A stretch of DNA of 64,000 nucleotides, taken from the NCBI GenBank assembly GCA_937950325.1, contig CALFDJ010000016.1, positions 5,826 to 69,825 on the forward strand. Reading direction: 5' to 3'. The DNA comes from an uncultured Collinsella sp. (GTDB taxonomy: Bacteria > Actinomycetota > Coriobacteriia > Coriobacteriales > Coriobacteriaceae). Below are positions 51,960-61,296 of this stretch, in pieces (positions within the stretch are counted from its first letter, which is position 1; the number at the start of each line of letters is the position of its first letter). The notes below the pieces were generated by a model. The model had not been told where the DNA came from. It was given only the letters and a program-made list of their open reading frames with translations, and ran no database searches. Made by a program: the position numbers and the translations under genes.

Positions 51960-52685
51960 ATGGGGGATACCATGGCAACGCGGGAAGCCTATGTCCAGGT
52001 TAAGGATCTCAAAAAGCACTACGGCGACGGTGATGCGCGCCTGACGGTACTCGATGGCATCGACACGTCCATCAACCGCGGCGAGATCTGCGTCATGCTG
52101 GGGCCCTCGGGCTCGGGCAAGTCGACGTTTCTTAACCTGATCGGCGGCCTGGAGGATGCCGACGCTGGCTCTATTTTGGTGGACGGCTGCGACCTTACCG
52201 TGCTTAAGGCCGGAGACCTGGGCGAATACCGACGCCGCGAACTGGGCTTTGTCTTTCAGTTCTACAACCTGGTGCCCGACCTCACCATCAAGGAGAACAT
52301 CGAGGTCACGGCGCACCTGTCCAAAAACCCGCTCAATGTCGACGACCTGCTGCGTTCGCTGGGCCTCTACGAGCACCGCAACAAGTTCCCGCGCCAAGTT
52401 TCGGGCGGCCAGCAGCAGCGCTGTGCCATCGGCCGCGCGCTCGTCAAAAACCCAGGTCTGCTGCTGTGCGACGAGCCTACGGGCGCGCTCGACTATAAGA
52501 CGTCCAAGGAAATCCTGCAGCTCATGGAGGATGTCAATCACGAGTACGGCTGCACCATCATCATCGTCACGCACAACGCCGCCATCGCTCGCATGGCCAA
52601 CCGCGTGCTGCGCCTGCGCGACGGGCGCATCGTCGAGGATGAGCTCAACGAGTCGCCCGTCGCGGCCGCCGAGCTCGATTGGTAG
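51960..52685 (+). CDS. MacB/LolD-type ABC ATP-binding protein
   Basis: A 241-residue ATPase for a FtsX-type permease. It shows MLGPSGSGKSTFLNLIGGLEDADAGSILVDG, FQFYNLVPDLTIKEN, VSGGQQQRCAIGRALVKNPGLLLCDEPTGALDYKTS and IIVTHNAAIARMANR. GNLxNPL features of sub-family 3.A.1.122/134 fit. The permease gene begins eight bases downstream. Starts at 51960 and 51972 are both possible; the first has GAGG six bases upstream. The operon could be involved in peptide or antimicrobial resistance, but nothing here proves it. Confidence 0.93.
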   Translation: MGDTMATREAYVQVKDLKKHYGDGDARLTVLDGIDTSINRGEICVMLGPSGSGKSTFLNLIGGLEDADAGSILVDGCDLTVLKAGDLGEYRRRELGFVFQFYNLVPDLTIKENIEVTAHLSKNPLNVDDLLRSLGLYEHRNKFPRQVSGGQQQRCAIGRALVKNPGLLLCDEPTGALDYKTSKEILQLMEDVNHEYGCTIIIVTHNAAIARMANRVLRLRDGRIVEDELNESPVAAAELDW

Positions 52686-52693
52686 GCGGCGCC

Positions 52694-55360
52694 ATGACAC
52701 CTCTCGCAAAACGTCTCCCGCGCGAGCTGCGCCGCAATATCGGCAAGTACCTGGGCATCTTTTTGCTTATGTGCGGAAGCATCGCCCTTACCTCGGGCTT
52801 TTTGCTCGCGGCGCATTCCATCGGTTGCCTTATCGACGACATGCGCGATGCGTACACGATTGAGGACGGCCGCGTGACCACCTCCTTCGAGGCTACCGAC
52901 GATCAGCTCAAGGCAGCCGAGGACGCGGCCGACGACGTCGGCGGCGTCACGCTCTACAAGAATTTCTCCATCGACGCCATCATCAAAAAGACCGCCGGCG
53001 ACGACGGCGCCAAGCGCACGCTGCGCACCTATGCGCACCGCACCAAGGTCGATATCGCGTCCTACTGTGAGGGCAGGCAGCCCAAGACGGACGATGAGGT
53101 GGCAATCGACCGCGTCTTCGCCACCAACAACGACCTCGCCGTGGGCGATAAGGTCGAGCTCGAGGGCCGCACCTACACCATCTGCGGCATCATGACCCAG
53201 CCCGATAGCCAGGCGCTGTTCCTCAACAATTCGGACTTTACGGTGAACACCATCACCTATGGCGTGGCCGAGGTCACCGACGCCGGCTTTGCCGCGCTTG
53301 AGGACGCCGGCGGCGCACCCGCCTACACCTACTCCTTCACCTTTGCCGATCGCGATCTCTCCACCGTGGACCGCACCGATGCGGAGCAGGATATGGTCGA
53401 GGCGCTGACCGATGCCGATGCGCGCGTGGATGACCTCATCGACGCCGATTCCAATCAGGGCATTGGCTATGCGCGCGACGACGTGGACGGCGACTCTACG
53501 ATGTGGATGACGCTGCTCGACATTATCATCGTGATCATGGCGTTCGTCTTTGTGGTCCTTACCGACGCCACCATCGAGGAGGAGAGCGCCATCATCGGCA
53601 CGCTGCTCGCCAGCGGCTATCGTCGTCGCGAGATTGTGCTGCACTACCTGGCGCTTCCCGCCATCGTAGGCGTGGTCGCGGCGCTGCTGGGCACCGCGCT
53701 CGGCATTGCGTTCTTTACCGAGCCTATGCGTAGCCTGTATTACGGCTCGTACAGCCTGCCGCCCTTCCAGGTGTACTGGAGCTGGGAGATCTTTGTGAAG
53801 TGCGCCGTGGTTCCCGCTGCCGCGCTCATCCTCATTACACTGGTGGGCCTGCTTCGCAAGATGGGCAAGACGCCGTTGCAGTTCCTTCGCCACGAGGCGA
53901 GCGGCAAGTCGGGTACCAAGCGCGGTCTGCAGCTGTCGGAACGCATGGGTTTTGTTTCCCGCTTCCGCTTGCGTATCTTCCTGCGCAACCTGGGCAACTT
54001 CGCCACGCTCTTCGTGGGCATTGCATTTGCGTCGCTGCTGCTGCTCTTTGGTCTGGCGATTCTGCCCACGATGACGCACTACGCGGACAACCTCGAGACG
54101 AGCCTGGTCGCCGAGCACCAGTACACGCTCAAGGCTCCGCTGGAGCTCGAGGGCACCGCCGAGGAGCGCGAGCAATGGTCAGCACTCGAGCGCTTGCAGT
54201 CGGTTGACGGCGCGCTGCTTTCCGCCGCCCAGGATGCCGATGACGAGCTCGATGACGCGGCCGATGCGGCGCAGGCGGCAGCCGATGCCGCGACCGCATC
54301 TCCGTCTGCCGAGAGCCTGACCGCAGCGCAGGATGCGCTTGCCAAGGTCCAGGACAAGAAGGATGCGCTTTATGCGCGCCTCGATGACCTTGCCGATGCC
54401 CTCGGCTGTGACCGCGACGAGGCTATCGACCTGATCGACAAGGCCTCTAAGATCGACACTGACAACGACGATATCCACCCGGTCAATACGACCAACAACG
54501 GCGCGGGCGCAATCGCGCAGGCCGAGAAATATGCCGTTTACCAGCTGCAATACAACCGCGGCGATGGTAATGGCGAGGAGACGATTTCCGTCTACGGCAT
54601 CTCGCCCGATTCGCGCTATTGGAAAGACCTCAACGTGGGCGATGGGCGCGTCGTCTTTGGCGGCGGTCTGCTCGATAAGTTTGGCTGGAGCGAGGGCCAG
54701 AAGGTCACGCTCAGCGACAAGTACGAGGGCGAGCATTATTCCCTTGAGTACGCGGGCAAGGATTGTGCCTGGGGCTCAAAGTCGGACATGAATATCTATA
54801 TGAGTGTCGACGACTTTAACGAGCTGTTCGGCAACGACGCCGCCTATTTTAACGGCTATGTGAGCAACGAGAAGCTCGACCTCGACGCGCGCTACTTTGC
54901 CGGCGACACCACGCCCGACGACATGCGTGCCGTGGGCGACCAGTTCATCGGCATGATGAGCAAAATGATTGGCATGATGGTTGGGCTTGCGGTGTTCATC
55001 TTCTTGCTGTTTATGTATCTGCTGACCAAGGCTGTGATCGACCACAGCGCCCGCTCGATCAGCTACATGAAAGTCTTTGGCTATCGCGATAGCGAGATCT
55101 CGCATCTGTACATCCGCTCGATCACGCTGTGCGTGGCGGCGTCGCTCGTGCTGAGCCTGCCCGTGATCATCGGCTCGCTCACGGCCATCTTCCGCTCGAT
55201 GCTGCTCGCCTACAACGGCAATATTGAGATCTACGTGCCCGCTTGGTCTATGGCTGCATGCGTCGGCATTGGCTTTGCGACCTACCTGGTCGTGGCGCTG
55301 CTACACACGCGCTCCATCAAGCGCGTGAGCCTGGCCGAGGCCCTCAAGGTGCAGGAGTAG
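52694..55360 (+). CDS. FtsX-like ABC permease with a large extracellular domain
   Basis: An 888-residue membrane protein. A first helix lies near 16-38, followed by a MacB-like extracellular core (about 45-265), three helices (about 270-400) with the FtsX motif IIGTLLASGYRRREIVLHYLALP, then a fourth helix, a second large outside region (about 465-745) with an Ala/Asp-rich helical stretch, and three final helices with SYMKVFGYRDSEISHLYIRS. This duplicated plan matches big FtsX permeases of Gram-positive bacteria. These use ATP to move the outside domain, often without carrying a substrate across. Confidence 0.92.
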   Translation: MTPLAKRLPRELRRNIGKYLGIFLLMCGSIALTSGFLLAAHSIGCLIDDMRDAYTIEDGRVTTSFEATDDQLKAAEDAADDVGGVTLYKNFSIDAIIKKTAGDDGAKRTLRTYAHRTKVDIASYCEGRQPKTDDEVAIDRVFATNNDLAVGDKVELEGRTYTICGIMTQPDSQALFLNNSDFTVNTITYGVAEVTDAGFAALEDAGGAPAYTYSFTFADRDLSTVDRTDAEQDMVEALTDADARVDDLIDADSNQGIGYARDDVDGDSTMWMTLLDIIIVIMAFVFVVLTDATIEEESAIIGTLLASGYRRREIVLHYLALPAIVGVVAALLGTALGIAFFTEPMRSLYYGSYSLPPFQVYWSWEIFVKCAVVPAAALILITLVGLLRKMGKTPLQFLRHEASGKSGTKRGLQLSERMGFVSRFRLRIFLRNLGNFATLFVGIAFASLLLLFGLAILPTMTHYADNLETSLVAEHQYTLKAPLELEGTAEEREQWSALERLQSVDGALLSAAQDADDELDDAADAAQAAADAATASPSAESLTAAQDALAKVQDKKDALYARLDDLADALGCDRDEAIDLIDKASKIDTDNDDIHPVNTTNNGAGAIAQAEKYAVYQLQYNRGDGNGEETISVYGISPDSRYWKDLNVGDGRVVFGGGLLDKFGWSEGQKVTLSDKYEGEHYSLEYAGKDCAWGSKSDMNIYMSVDDFNELFGNDAAYFNGYVSNEKLDLDARYFAGDTTPDDMRAVGDQFIGMMSKMIGMMVGLAVFIFLLFMYLLTKAVIDHSARSISYMKVFGYRDSEISHLYIRSITLCVAASLVLSLPVIIGSLTAIFRSMLLAYNGNIEIYVPAWSMAACVGIGFATYLVVALLHTRSIKRVSLAEALKVQE

Positions 55361-55365
55361 TCATC

Positions 55366-55526
55366 GGGGACAGTCTTTGCCGATTCGCCGGTTCGCCGGC
55401 CGTGCTGGCAAGGACTGTCCCCAGCTGCCGGCAGGAAAGGAACGTCCCTAGCTGCCAGGTGGCGAGGCACTCATTTAAGTCCGTCCCCAATGAGTGGTTT
55501 CAGTCATTTAAGTCTGTCCCCAATGA
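55366..55526. repeat. Composite GGGGACAG-family repeat with four modules
   Basis: A 16-bp inverted repeat at 55366-55381/55407-55422 (one wobble), then the CCAGCTGCCGGCAG and GGAAAGGAACGTCCCT block shared with 8413. Two direct copies of TCATTTAAGTCYGTCCCC AATGA follow at 55471 and 55504; the first is bounded by ACTCATT/AATGAGT, the second by AGTCATT/AATGACT. Confidence 0.88.
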
Positions 55527-55539
55527 CTAGGTGCCGCGC

Positions 55540-55570
55540 TTGACATTAACTCTGCTTTAACTGGTACCAT
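55540..55570 (+). promoter_or_regulatory. Promoter of the DUF362 gene
   Basis: TTGACA at 55540-55545 and extended -10 TGGTACCAT at 55562-55570 (19-base spacing), 42 bases before the start. Confidence 0.6.
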
Positions 55571-55612
55571 CCTCTATGTCTGTAACGCCATATAGACCGA
55601 GGGGATAGATCT

Positions 55613-56818
55613 ATGACCGCAACTGCACCCGCAGCACCCGCTAAGGTGTACTTCACCAACCTGCGCACGCATGCTCGCGAGAGCCAGCTCGACAAGCTCA
55701 AGCGCCTCATTCGCCGCGCCGGCATTGAGCAGATCGACTTTGAGAACAAGTTCGTCGCTATCAAGATTCACTTTGGCGAGTTGGGCAACCTGAGCTTTTT
55801 GCGCCCTAACTACGCCCGCGCCGTCGCAGATGTCGTCAAGGAGCTGGGCGGCAAGCCCTTCCTCACCGACTGCAACACGCTCTACGTCGGTAGCCGCAAA
55901 AACGCGCTCGAGCACATCGACACCGCCTACCAGAACGGTTTTACCCCGTATGCCACGGGTTGCCAGATCATCATCGCCGACGGTCTCAAAGGCACCGACG
56001 AGGCGCTTGTCCCGGTCGAGGGCGGCGAGTACGTGCACGAGGCCAAGATCGGCCAGGCACTCATGGATGCCGATATCGTGATCAGCCTCACCCACTTTAA
56101 GGGCCATGAACAGGCCGGTTTTGGCGGCGCCATGAAGAACCTGGGTATGGGTGGCGGCAGCCGTGCCGGCAAGATGGAGCAGCATGCCGCCGGCAAGCCG
56201 AACGTCTCGACCGAGCACTGCGTTGGCTGCCGTGCCTGCGAAAAGATCTGCGCGCACAACGCTATCTCGTTCGACGGCACCCGCGAGCGCGAGCTTGCCA
56301 GCGGCGCTACTCGCACGGTGCACGTGGCTGTCATCGACCACGATCGCTGCGTGGGCTGCGGACGCTGCATTGCGGCATGCAACCAGGACTGCATCAAGCC
56401 CGGTTATGAGGCCGCGGCCGACGTGCTCAACTGCAAGATTGCCGAGTACACCAAGGCCGTCGTCGACGGCCGCCCGAGCTTCCATATCTCGCTTGCCATG
56501 GATATCAGCCCCAACTGCGATTGCCATCCCGAAAACGATACGCCTATCGTCAACGACATCGGCATGTTCGCGAGCTTCGACCCGGTCGCTATCGATCAGG
56601 CCTGCGCCGATGCCGTCATGGCATCCGAGCCGCTGCCCAACACCGAGCTCACCGACAGCGCCGCCAAGATGGAGCATAACCACGAGCATCTGGAGGGCGA
56701 GCAGGCGCGCGACCCCTTCTGCATCACGCATCCCGATACCGATTGGCGCGCGTGCATCGCGCATGCCGAGAAGATCGGCCTTGGCACGAGCGAGTACGAG
56801 CTCATCGAGGTCAAGTAG
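55613..56818 (+). CDS. DUF362 domain protein with two [4Fe-4S] ferredoxin motifs
   Basis: A 401-residue iron-sulfur protein. Residues about 10-190 and 260-360 form the DUF362 domain (KIHFGELGNLSFLRPNYARAV, ISLTHFKGHEQAGFGGAMKNLGMG). A two-cluster ferredoxin region is set inside: CVGCRACEKICAHNAI from Cys203 and CVGCGRCIAACNQDC from Cys246. The family is common in strict anaerobes and probably takes part in electron transfer; the reaction is not known. It has its own promoter and terminator, so it is a single-gene unit. Confidence 0.9.
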   Translation: MTATAPAAPAKVYFTNLRTHARESQLDKLKRLIRRAGIEQIDFENKFVAIKIHFGELGNLSFLRPNYARAVADVVKELGGKPFLTDCNTLYVGSRKNALEHIDTAYQNGFTPYATGCQIIIADGLKGTDEALVPVEGGEYVHEAKIGQALMDADIVISLTHFKGHEQAGFGGAMKNLGMGGGSRAGKMEQHAAGKPNVSTEHCVGCRACEKICAHNAISFDGTRERELASGATRTVHVAVIDHDRCVGCGRCIAACNQDCIKPGYEAAADVLNCKIAEYTKAVVDGRPSFHISLAMDISPNCDCHPENDTPIVNDIGMFASFDPVAIDQACADAVMASEPLPNTELTDSAAKMEHNHEHLEGEQARDPFCITHPDTDWRACIAHAEKIGLGTSEYELIEVK

Positions 56819-56870
56819 CGCCTAGCTATTGGACAAAACAAGCGCCTTTGTAGCGCTAGTTGAGCAAAAG

Positions 56871-56904
56871 CCGCCCGTGAGCACAGCGCCCACGGGCGGT
56901 TTTT
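56871..56904 (+). terminator. Intrinsic terminator after the DUF362 gene
   Basis: CCGCCCGTG and CACGGGCGG form a perfect 9-bp stem, followed by TTTTT. Confidence 0.92.
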
Positions 56905-56982
56905 CAGAAGTGCGGTGAAAAATCGAATACCGCCGACCACAAACCGTTTTTTGGCAACAAAACCCCAGACGTTGCTTTTTGC

Positions 56983-57948
56983 CTAAAAATTCTTGTCGAG
57001 GAAGTCGTCGACCGTGTTCCAGTAGAGCTCGGGGTCAACTTGCGCACTCTTGGCGTGGGTGGCGCCATGGATAGTGAGCTTTTGCTTGACCTTGCTGGCG
57101 CACGCGTCGTAGTTTTGGTCGAGCATGCTGTACGGTACAAAGGTGTCCTGGTCGCCGTGGATAAACAGCATGGGAACCGTCGCGTGTTTGAGTTGCTCCA
57201 CACTGCTCGCCTTATGAAAGTCGTAGCCCGCGCGCACGTTGCACACCAAGTTTGCTACATCGAGCAAGGGAAAGCTGGGCAGGCCGAACACGTCCTTGAG
57301 CTGCAGGGAAAACTCGTCCCAAACACTCGTATAACCACAGTCCTCGATAATGCATTTCACGTTTGCAGGCAGAGATTCCCCCGCGACGTTCATAGCGGTT
57401 GCTGCACCCATCGATTCGCCAAAGACAAGAATGCGCGCCTGGGGGTCAGCCTGAACGATTTGCTTGATCCATGCGACGATATCGAGGCGCTCGGGCCAGC
57501 CCATGCCGATATAGTCGCCGCCGGAGCGCTCGTGGGCGCGGGCGGCAGGCGCGAGCACGTTCATGCCACGGTCGTGGAAGCGCTTGGCGTATCGAGCCAT
57601 GCCGATGGGCTCGTTGGTATATCCATGCAGGCAGACGGCGTAATCGTGGGTGTTCTCCGAGGCAGTAAAATACCAGGCGGCGAGCTCGGTTCCGTCATCT
57701 GCGGTGAGGCCGCTGCTCTCGCGGTTCTCTTTAAACCATGCCCGCGCCTCGGCATCCTCGGCATCCGGCTGCTCACTTTCTTTGTCGTTCTTGCTATCCT
57801 GCATCATCTTCATGGTGTATGGCGCGCGGGGATTCAGCGCGAAGTCAAACAGAAAGTTGCCGGCAAATCCGAGCAGCGCAACGACAACCACCAGTGCAAT
57901 GATGCCGGCTATCTTGAGCTTTCGATGGGAACGTGCGTTTTGAGCCAT
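56983..57948 (-). CDS. Membrane-anchored alpha/beta hydrolase
   Basis: A 321-residue hydrolase. A basic start is followed by one membrane helix (about 13-35), so the enzyme faces outside. The catalytic serine is in VFGESMGAATAM, the acid in FIHGDQDTFVP and the histidine in IHGATHAKS; the oxyanion region is AVCLHGYTNEP. It resembles the BAAT/dienelactone-hydrolase-like peptidases annotated as YqkD/FrsA-like. The substrate is unknown. AGGAGA lies before the ATG. It converges on the DUF362 gene. Confidence 0.88.
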   Translation of the reverse strand: MAQNARSHRKLKIAGIIALVVVVALLGFAGNFLFDFALNPRAPYTMKMMQDSKNDKESEQPDAEDAEARAWFKENRESSGLTADDGTELAAWYFTASENTHDYAVCLHGYTNEPIGMARYAKRFHDRGMNVLAPAARAHERSGGDYIGMGWPERLDIVAWIKQIVQADPQARILVFGESMGAATAMNVAGESLPANVKCIIEDCGYTSVWDEFSLQLKDVFGLPSFPLLDVANLVCNVRAGYDFHKASSVEQLKHATVPMLFIHGDQDTFVPYSMLDQNYDACASKVKQKLTIHGATHAKSAQVDPELYWNTVDDFLDKNF

Positions 57949-58090
57949 GCGGTATTCTCCTATAAGATGTTAATACATCAACATTTAATGCAAGCGCATT
58001 ATGGACGTTCGCCGTTGATGCGTCAACAGGCAAAGAATGGGTAAACAAAGGGTCACGTATGGTGCAAATTTCGCACGTACCTAGACGCTT

Positions 58091-58099
58091 TGATATAGT
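58091..58099 (+). promoter_or_regulatory. Extended -10 box for the hemolysin III gene
   Basis: TGATATAGT 36 bases before the start; TTCGCA at 58070 is a weak -35. A GTTGA-TGCG-TCAAC palindrome lies at 58011-58024 in the same divergent gap and may be an operator. Confidence 0.45.
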
Positions 58100-58134
58100 G
58101 TTGAGAACTCTTTACGTTGGAGGATGTAACCGGC

Positions 58135-58818
58135 ATGTCCGATTCGAGCGACAGTTCTAAGCCGCGACCCAAGACCGCGGCCGTTCCACACTACACAGTG
58201 GGCGAGGAGATCATGAACTCCGTCACCCATGGTGTCGGCTGCCTGCTGGGTATCGCGGGCCTGGTGCTCCTGATCGTATTCGCCGCCCTGCGCGGCGGAG
58301 GCCCGGCCCATATGGCCGCGGCGATTGTCTATGGCGTCAGCATTATCCTCGAATACCTAGCCTCCACGCTCTACCACGCGATTCAGCCCGCGCGCGCCAA
58401 GCGCGTGTTTCGCATCATCGACCACAGCTGCATCTACCTGCTCATAGCCGGCAGCTATACGCCGTTTTGCCTCATCACGCTCGCAAACGACGGCGGCGCT
58501 GTGCTGTTCTTTGCCGTATGGGCCATCGCCATCATCGGCATCGCCCTCGAGTGCTTCCTACGCGAGCGCCAGCCGCATTGGGTAAGCGGCCTGGTCTACC
58601 TGCTGATGGGCTGGCTCGTCGTTTTTAAGCTGCCCGAACTTGTTGCGCTGCTCAACCCCGTGGCACTTGCCCTGCTCGCCGTCGGCGGCGTGTGCTACAC
58701 CGCGGGCGTGCCGTTCTATATCGCCAAAAACGTGCGCTATCTGCACAGCGTGTTTCACCTGTGGGTGCTCGCCGGCAGCATCTTCCAGTTCATGGCGGTG
58801 ATCCTCTTCGTAATCTAG
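58135..58818 (+). CDS. Hemolysin III family membrane protein (YqfA/PAQR type)
   Basis: A 227-residue protein with seven helices. It has the family marks NSVTHGVGCLLGIAGLVLL near the start, LEYLASTLYHAI, RIIDHSCIYLLIAGSYTPFCL, and a final SVFHLWVLAGSIFQFMAV; conserved His, Ser and Asp residues are present. Despite its name, the family is related to PAQR receptors and hemolytic activity is not implied. GGAGGA ten bases upstream supports ATG 58135 rather than the earlier TTG. Confidence 0.93.
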   Translation: MSDSSDSSKPRPKTAAVPHYTVGEEIMNSVTHGVGCLLGIAGLVLLIVFAALRGGGPAHMAAAIVYGVSIILEYLASTLYHAIQPARAKRVFRIIDHSCIYLLIAGSYTPFCLITLANDGGAVLFFAVWAIAIIGIALECFLRERQPHWVSGLVYLLMGWLVVFKLPELVALLNPVALALLAVGGVCYTAGVPFYIAKNVRYLHSVFHLWVLAGSIFQFMAVILFVI

Positions 58819-58928
58819 CGACCACGCCTGCGCGCCCGCGTTCTCGTTTGGGCGCCGGTGCAATTGCCGTATCCGCCATCAACGTTTTAACCTGACGTCC
58901 CGAATCTTGGAGGTTCGAGAAACTCCCG

Positions 58929-60302
58929 ATGGACATAACCATCTCCCTTATCACCACCCTCGTTTTGACCCTCATCAACGGCTACTTCTCTATGTCCGAG
59001 ATGGCGCTCACCACGGCCAAGCGCGCCGTGTTGGAGCACGAGGCCGAGGAAGGCGACAAGCGCGCCGAGCGTGCCATTAAGCTGGCTGCCGACTCCGACC
59101 AGCTGCTCGCCACCATCCAGGTTGCCATTACGCTCGTGGGCTTCGCCTCGTCCGCCGTCGCCTCGACGAGTCTGTCCGACCCGCTCGCCACGTGGCTCAT
59201 GAGCTTTGGCATCGCGCCGCTCTCCGCCATCGCGCGCGGCCTGGCGCCGGTCATCATCACCGTCGCGGTCGCCTTCGTGTCCATCGTGATCGGCGAGCTC
59301 GTCCCCAAGCGCATCGGCCTGGCCAATGCCGAGGGCGTGTCCAAGCAGGTCGTGGGACCGTTGTCGTTTTTCCAAAAGATCGCCCGTCCGCTCGTGTGGC
59401 TGACCGGCGCCTGCTCCGATGGCCTGGCCCGCATCCTGCGCATCAAGAGCGCCGACGACCGCCAAAACGTCTCGGAAGAAGAGATCAAGTACATGGTCTC
59501 GGAGCAGGACGACCTGCTCGACGAGGAAAAGCGTATGATCCACGAGATCTTTGACTTGGGCGATACCGTTGCCCGCGAGGTCATGGTGCCGCGCGTGGAC
59601 ACCACCATGTGCGAGGACGACGAGACGGTCGCCGACGTGCTGTCCACCATGCGCCAGACCGGCTTCAGCCGCATCCCCGTCTATCACGAGGATCCCGACA
59701 ACGTCGCCGGCATTGCGCACATCAAGGACCTGATCCAACCCGCGCTCGACGGCAAGGGTGACCAGCCCATCGCCGGCTTTTTGCGCGACGCCACCTTTGT
59801 GCCCGACACCAAGGACATCCTGCCGCTACTGTCCGAGATGCAGACCTCGCACGACCAGATCGTGGTGGTCGTGGACGAGTACGGCGGCACGGCCGGCATT
59901 ATCACCATCGAGGATATCGTCGAGGAGATCGTCGGCGAGATCGAGGACGAGTTCGACCCCGACAACAAGTATCTCACGCGCCTTTCGCGCCGCGAGTGGC
60001 TCGTTGATGGGCGTTTTTCGTGCGATGACGCGATTGAGCTTGGTTGGCCGCTCGAGGAAAGCGATGATTATGAGACCATCGCCGGCTGGATTTTGGAGCT
60101 TTGCGACTCGGTGCCCGACATCGGAGAGGTGTTTGAGGTCGCGGGGTACAAGTTTAAAGTTCAGTCGATGCGTGGCCAGCGCATCTCGCTCATTCGCGTG
60201 ATCGCTCCGGCCGAAACCGATAAGAAGGATTCCGAGTCTTCGGCAGAGAAGCCGGCGGCGTCGGGTGCGGGCTCTGTGGATCCGCACGATGGCGACGAGT
60301 AG
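58929..60302 (+). CDS. CNNM/CorC-type transporter with CBS domains
   Basis: A 457-residue membrane protein often annotated as hemolysin. It has a DUF21/CNNM membrane domain (about 1-190, NGYFSMSEMALTTAKRAVLEHEAEEGDKRA), two CBS domains (about 205-335, VMVPRVDTTMCEDDETVADVL and VVVVDEYGGTAGIITIEDIVEEIVGEIEDE) and a CorC/HlyC domain (about 350-430). The family is linked to magnesium or cobalt efflux. A polar tail ends it. The best ribosome site, GGAGG, is 15 bases before the ATG, an unusually long distance. Confidence 0.94.
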   Translation: MDITISLITTLVLTLINGYFSMSEMALTTAKRAVLEHEAEEGDKRAERAIKLAADSDQLLATIQVAITLVGFASSAVASTSLSDPLATWLMSFGIAPLSAIARGLAPVIITVAVAFVSIVIGELVPKRIGLANAEGVSKQVVGPLSFFQKIARPLVWLTGACSDGLARILRIKSADDRQNVSEEEIKYMVSEQDDLLDEEKRMIHEIFDLGDTVAREVMVPRVDTTMCEDDETVADVLSTMRQTGFSRIPVYHEDPDNVAGIAHIKDLIQPALDGKGDQPIAGFLRDATFVPDTKDILPLLSEMQTSHDQIVVVVDEYGGTAGIITIEDIVEEIVGEIEDEFDPDNKYLTRLSRREWLVDGRFSCDDAIELGWPLEESDDYETIAGWILELCDSVPDIGEVFEVAGYKFKVQSMRGQRISLIRVIAPAETDKKDSESSAEKPAASGAGSVDPHDGDE

Positions 60303-60326
60303 GGCAAGGAAGAGTAGGGGAGAGTT

Positions 60327-61160
60327 ATGGCAGGCCTGTTCAACATCCTTAAGGTCACCGTCAGCGAGGACAAGATCTGCGCGCATGTGCTGGTGAACCC
60401 CGGCATGCCGCTCATGACCTCGGAGGATATCGAGGCCACGGCGCGCGTGTATTACCTGGTGCCGGCGATTGCCAAGCACCTGTGCCTGGGTGATTCCGGT
60501 CGCGAGTTCCAGGATTGCATGGGCCAGACCGAGCTCTGCCACCTGCTGGAGCACGTGACGGTTGAGCTCATGAACGAGACCGGTCTTGCCGGTAGCATCT
60601 CGTGCGGCCGCACGCGCGTAAGCGAGCACGACGAGCGCGTCTTTGAGGTTGAGCTTTCGTGCCCCGATGACGCGCTGGCCATTGGTGCGCTGTCGTCGGC
60701 CACCTTTATGATGGACTGGGCGTACCTGCACGCCGACCAGCCTGCCCCCGACGTGGAAGGCACGGTCGCGGGTCTGCGCAACCTGGTGTTGGGCATGCGC
60801 GCCGAGGCCGAGGGCAAGGATCCTCACGAGGCCGTCGCCGCTGCGAACGGCGAAGATGCTGCCGAGGACGAGGGCGCTGACGAGGGCGATGTGCCGGTCG
60901 ACGTCGAGCTCGTTGCCGATGCGACCGCCGAGCCCGTTCCCGCCGAGCCCCAGGGCGTCCCCAACTTTGACGACGAGCCCCAGGTGGCGATTGATACCGA
61001 GGGCGCGGTTGCCGAGAACCACGAGGCCTCCGCTGCCGTCTTTGGCGGTGCTGCGACGGTTCCGGCAGGACCTGCGCATGAGGGCGGCCTGCCGCTCGTG
61101 GACGGCGCCGGCGAGGACCCGGGTGCCACGGTGGCCATGCCGGCTATGCCCCAGGAGTAG
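60327..61160 (+). CDS. Protein with a cyanophycin-synthetase N-terminal-like domain and acidic tail
   Basis: A 277-residue protein. The first 150 residues resemble the N-terminal domain of cyanophycin synthetase: ATARVYYLVPAIAKHLC and, most clearly, HLLEHVTVELMNETG. No ATP-grasp or Mur-ligase domain follows, so it cannot make cyanophycin by itself. The last 120 residues are rich in Ala, Glu, Asp and Pro and look disordered. It follows the CNNM gene by 24 bases and may share its transcript. The role is unknown. Confidence 0.65.
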   Translation: MAGLFNILKVTVSEDKICAHVLVNPGMPLMTSEDIEATARVYYLVPAIAKHLCLGDSGREFQDCMGQTELCHLLEHVTVELMNETGLAGSISCGRTRVSEHDERVFEVELSCPDDALAIGALSSATFMMDWAYLHADQPAPDVEGTVAGLRNLVLGMRAEAEGKDPHEAVAAANGEDAAEDEGADEGDVPVDVELVADATAEPVPAEPQGVPNFDDEPQVAIDTEGAVAENHEASAAVFGGAATVPAGPAHEGGLPLVDGAGEDPGATVAMPAMPQE

Positions 61161-61239
61161 GCCTACGCGTTTATCACCATCACGTACCTGCGCCTTTGCC
61201 GTACGCAGATGAGCGGAGCGGCAAGTGATGCGCTGCGGG

Positions 61240-61245
61240 TATAAT
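61240..61245 (+). promoter_or_regulatory. Probable -10 box of the YtxH/PRC-barrel pair
   Basis: GGGTATAATGG, 51 bases before the start; no good -35, as with purF. Confidence 0.45.
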
Positions 61246-61296
61246 GGACAGCATTCAAACGGTGGGCACCGACGTGCCCGCAGGAGAGGAATGATC

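Noticed and set aside
58135..60302. Two hemolysin genes as toxins
   Set aside because: Both belong to membrane families named hemolysin for historical reasons (PAQR-like and CNNM/CorC-like); there is no sign of a secreted toxin.
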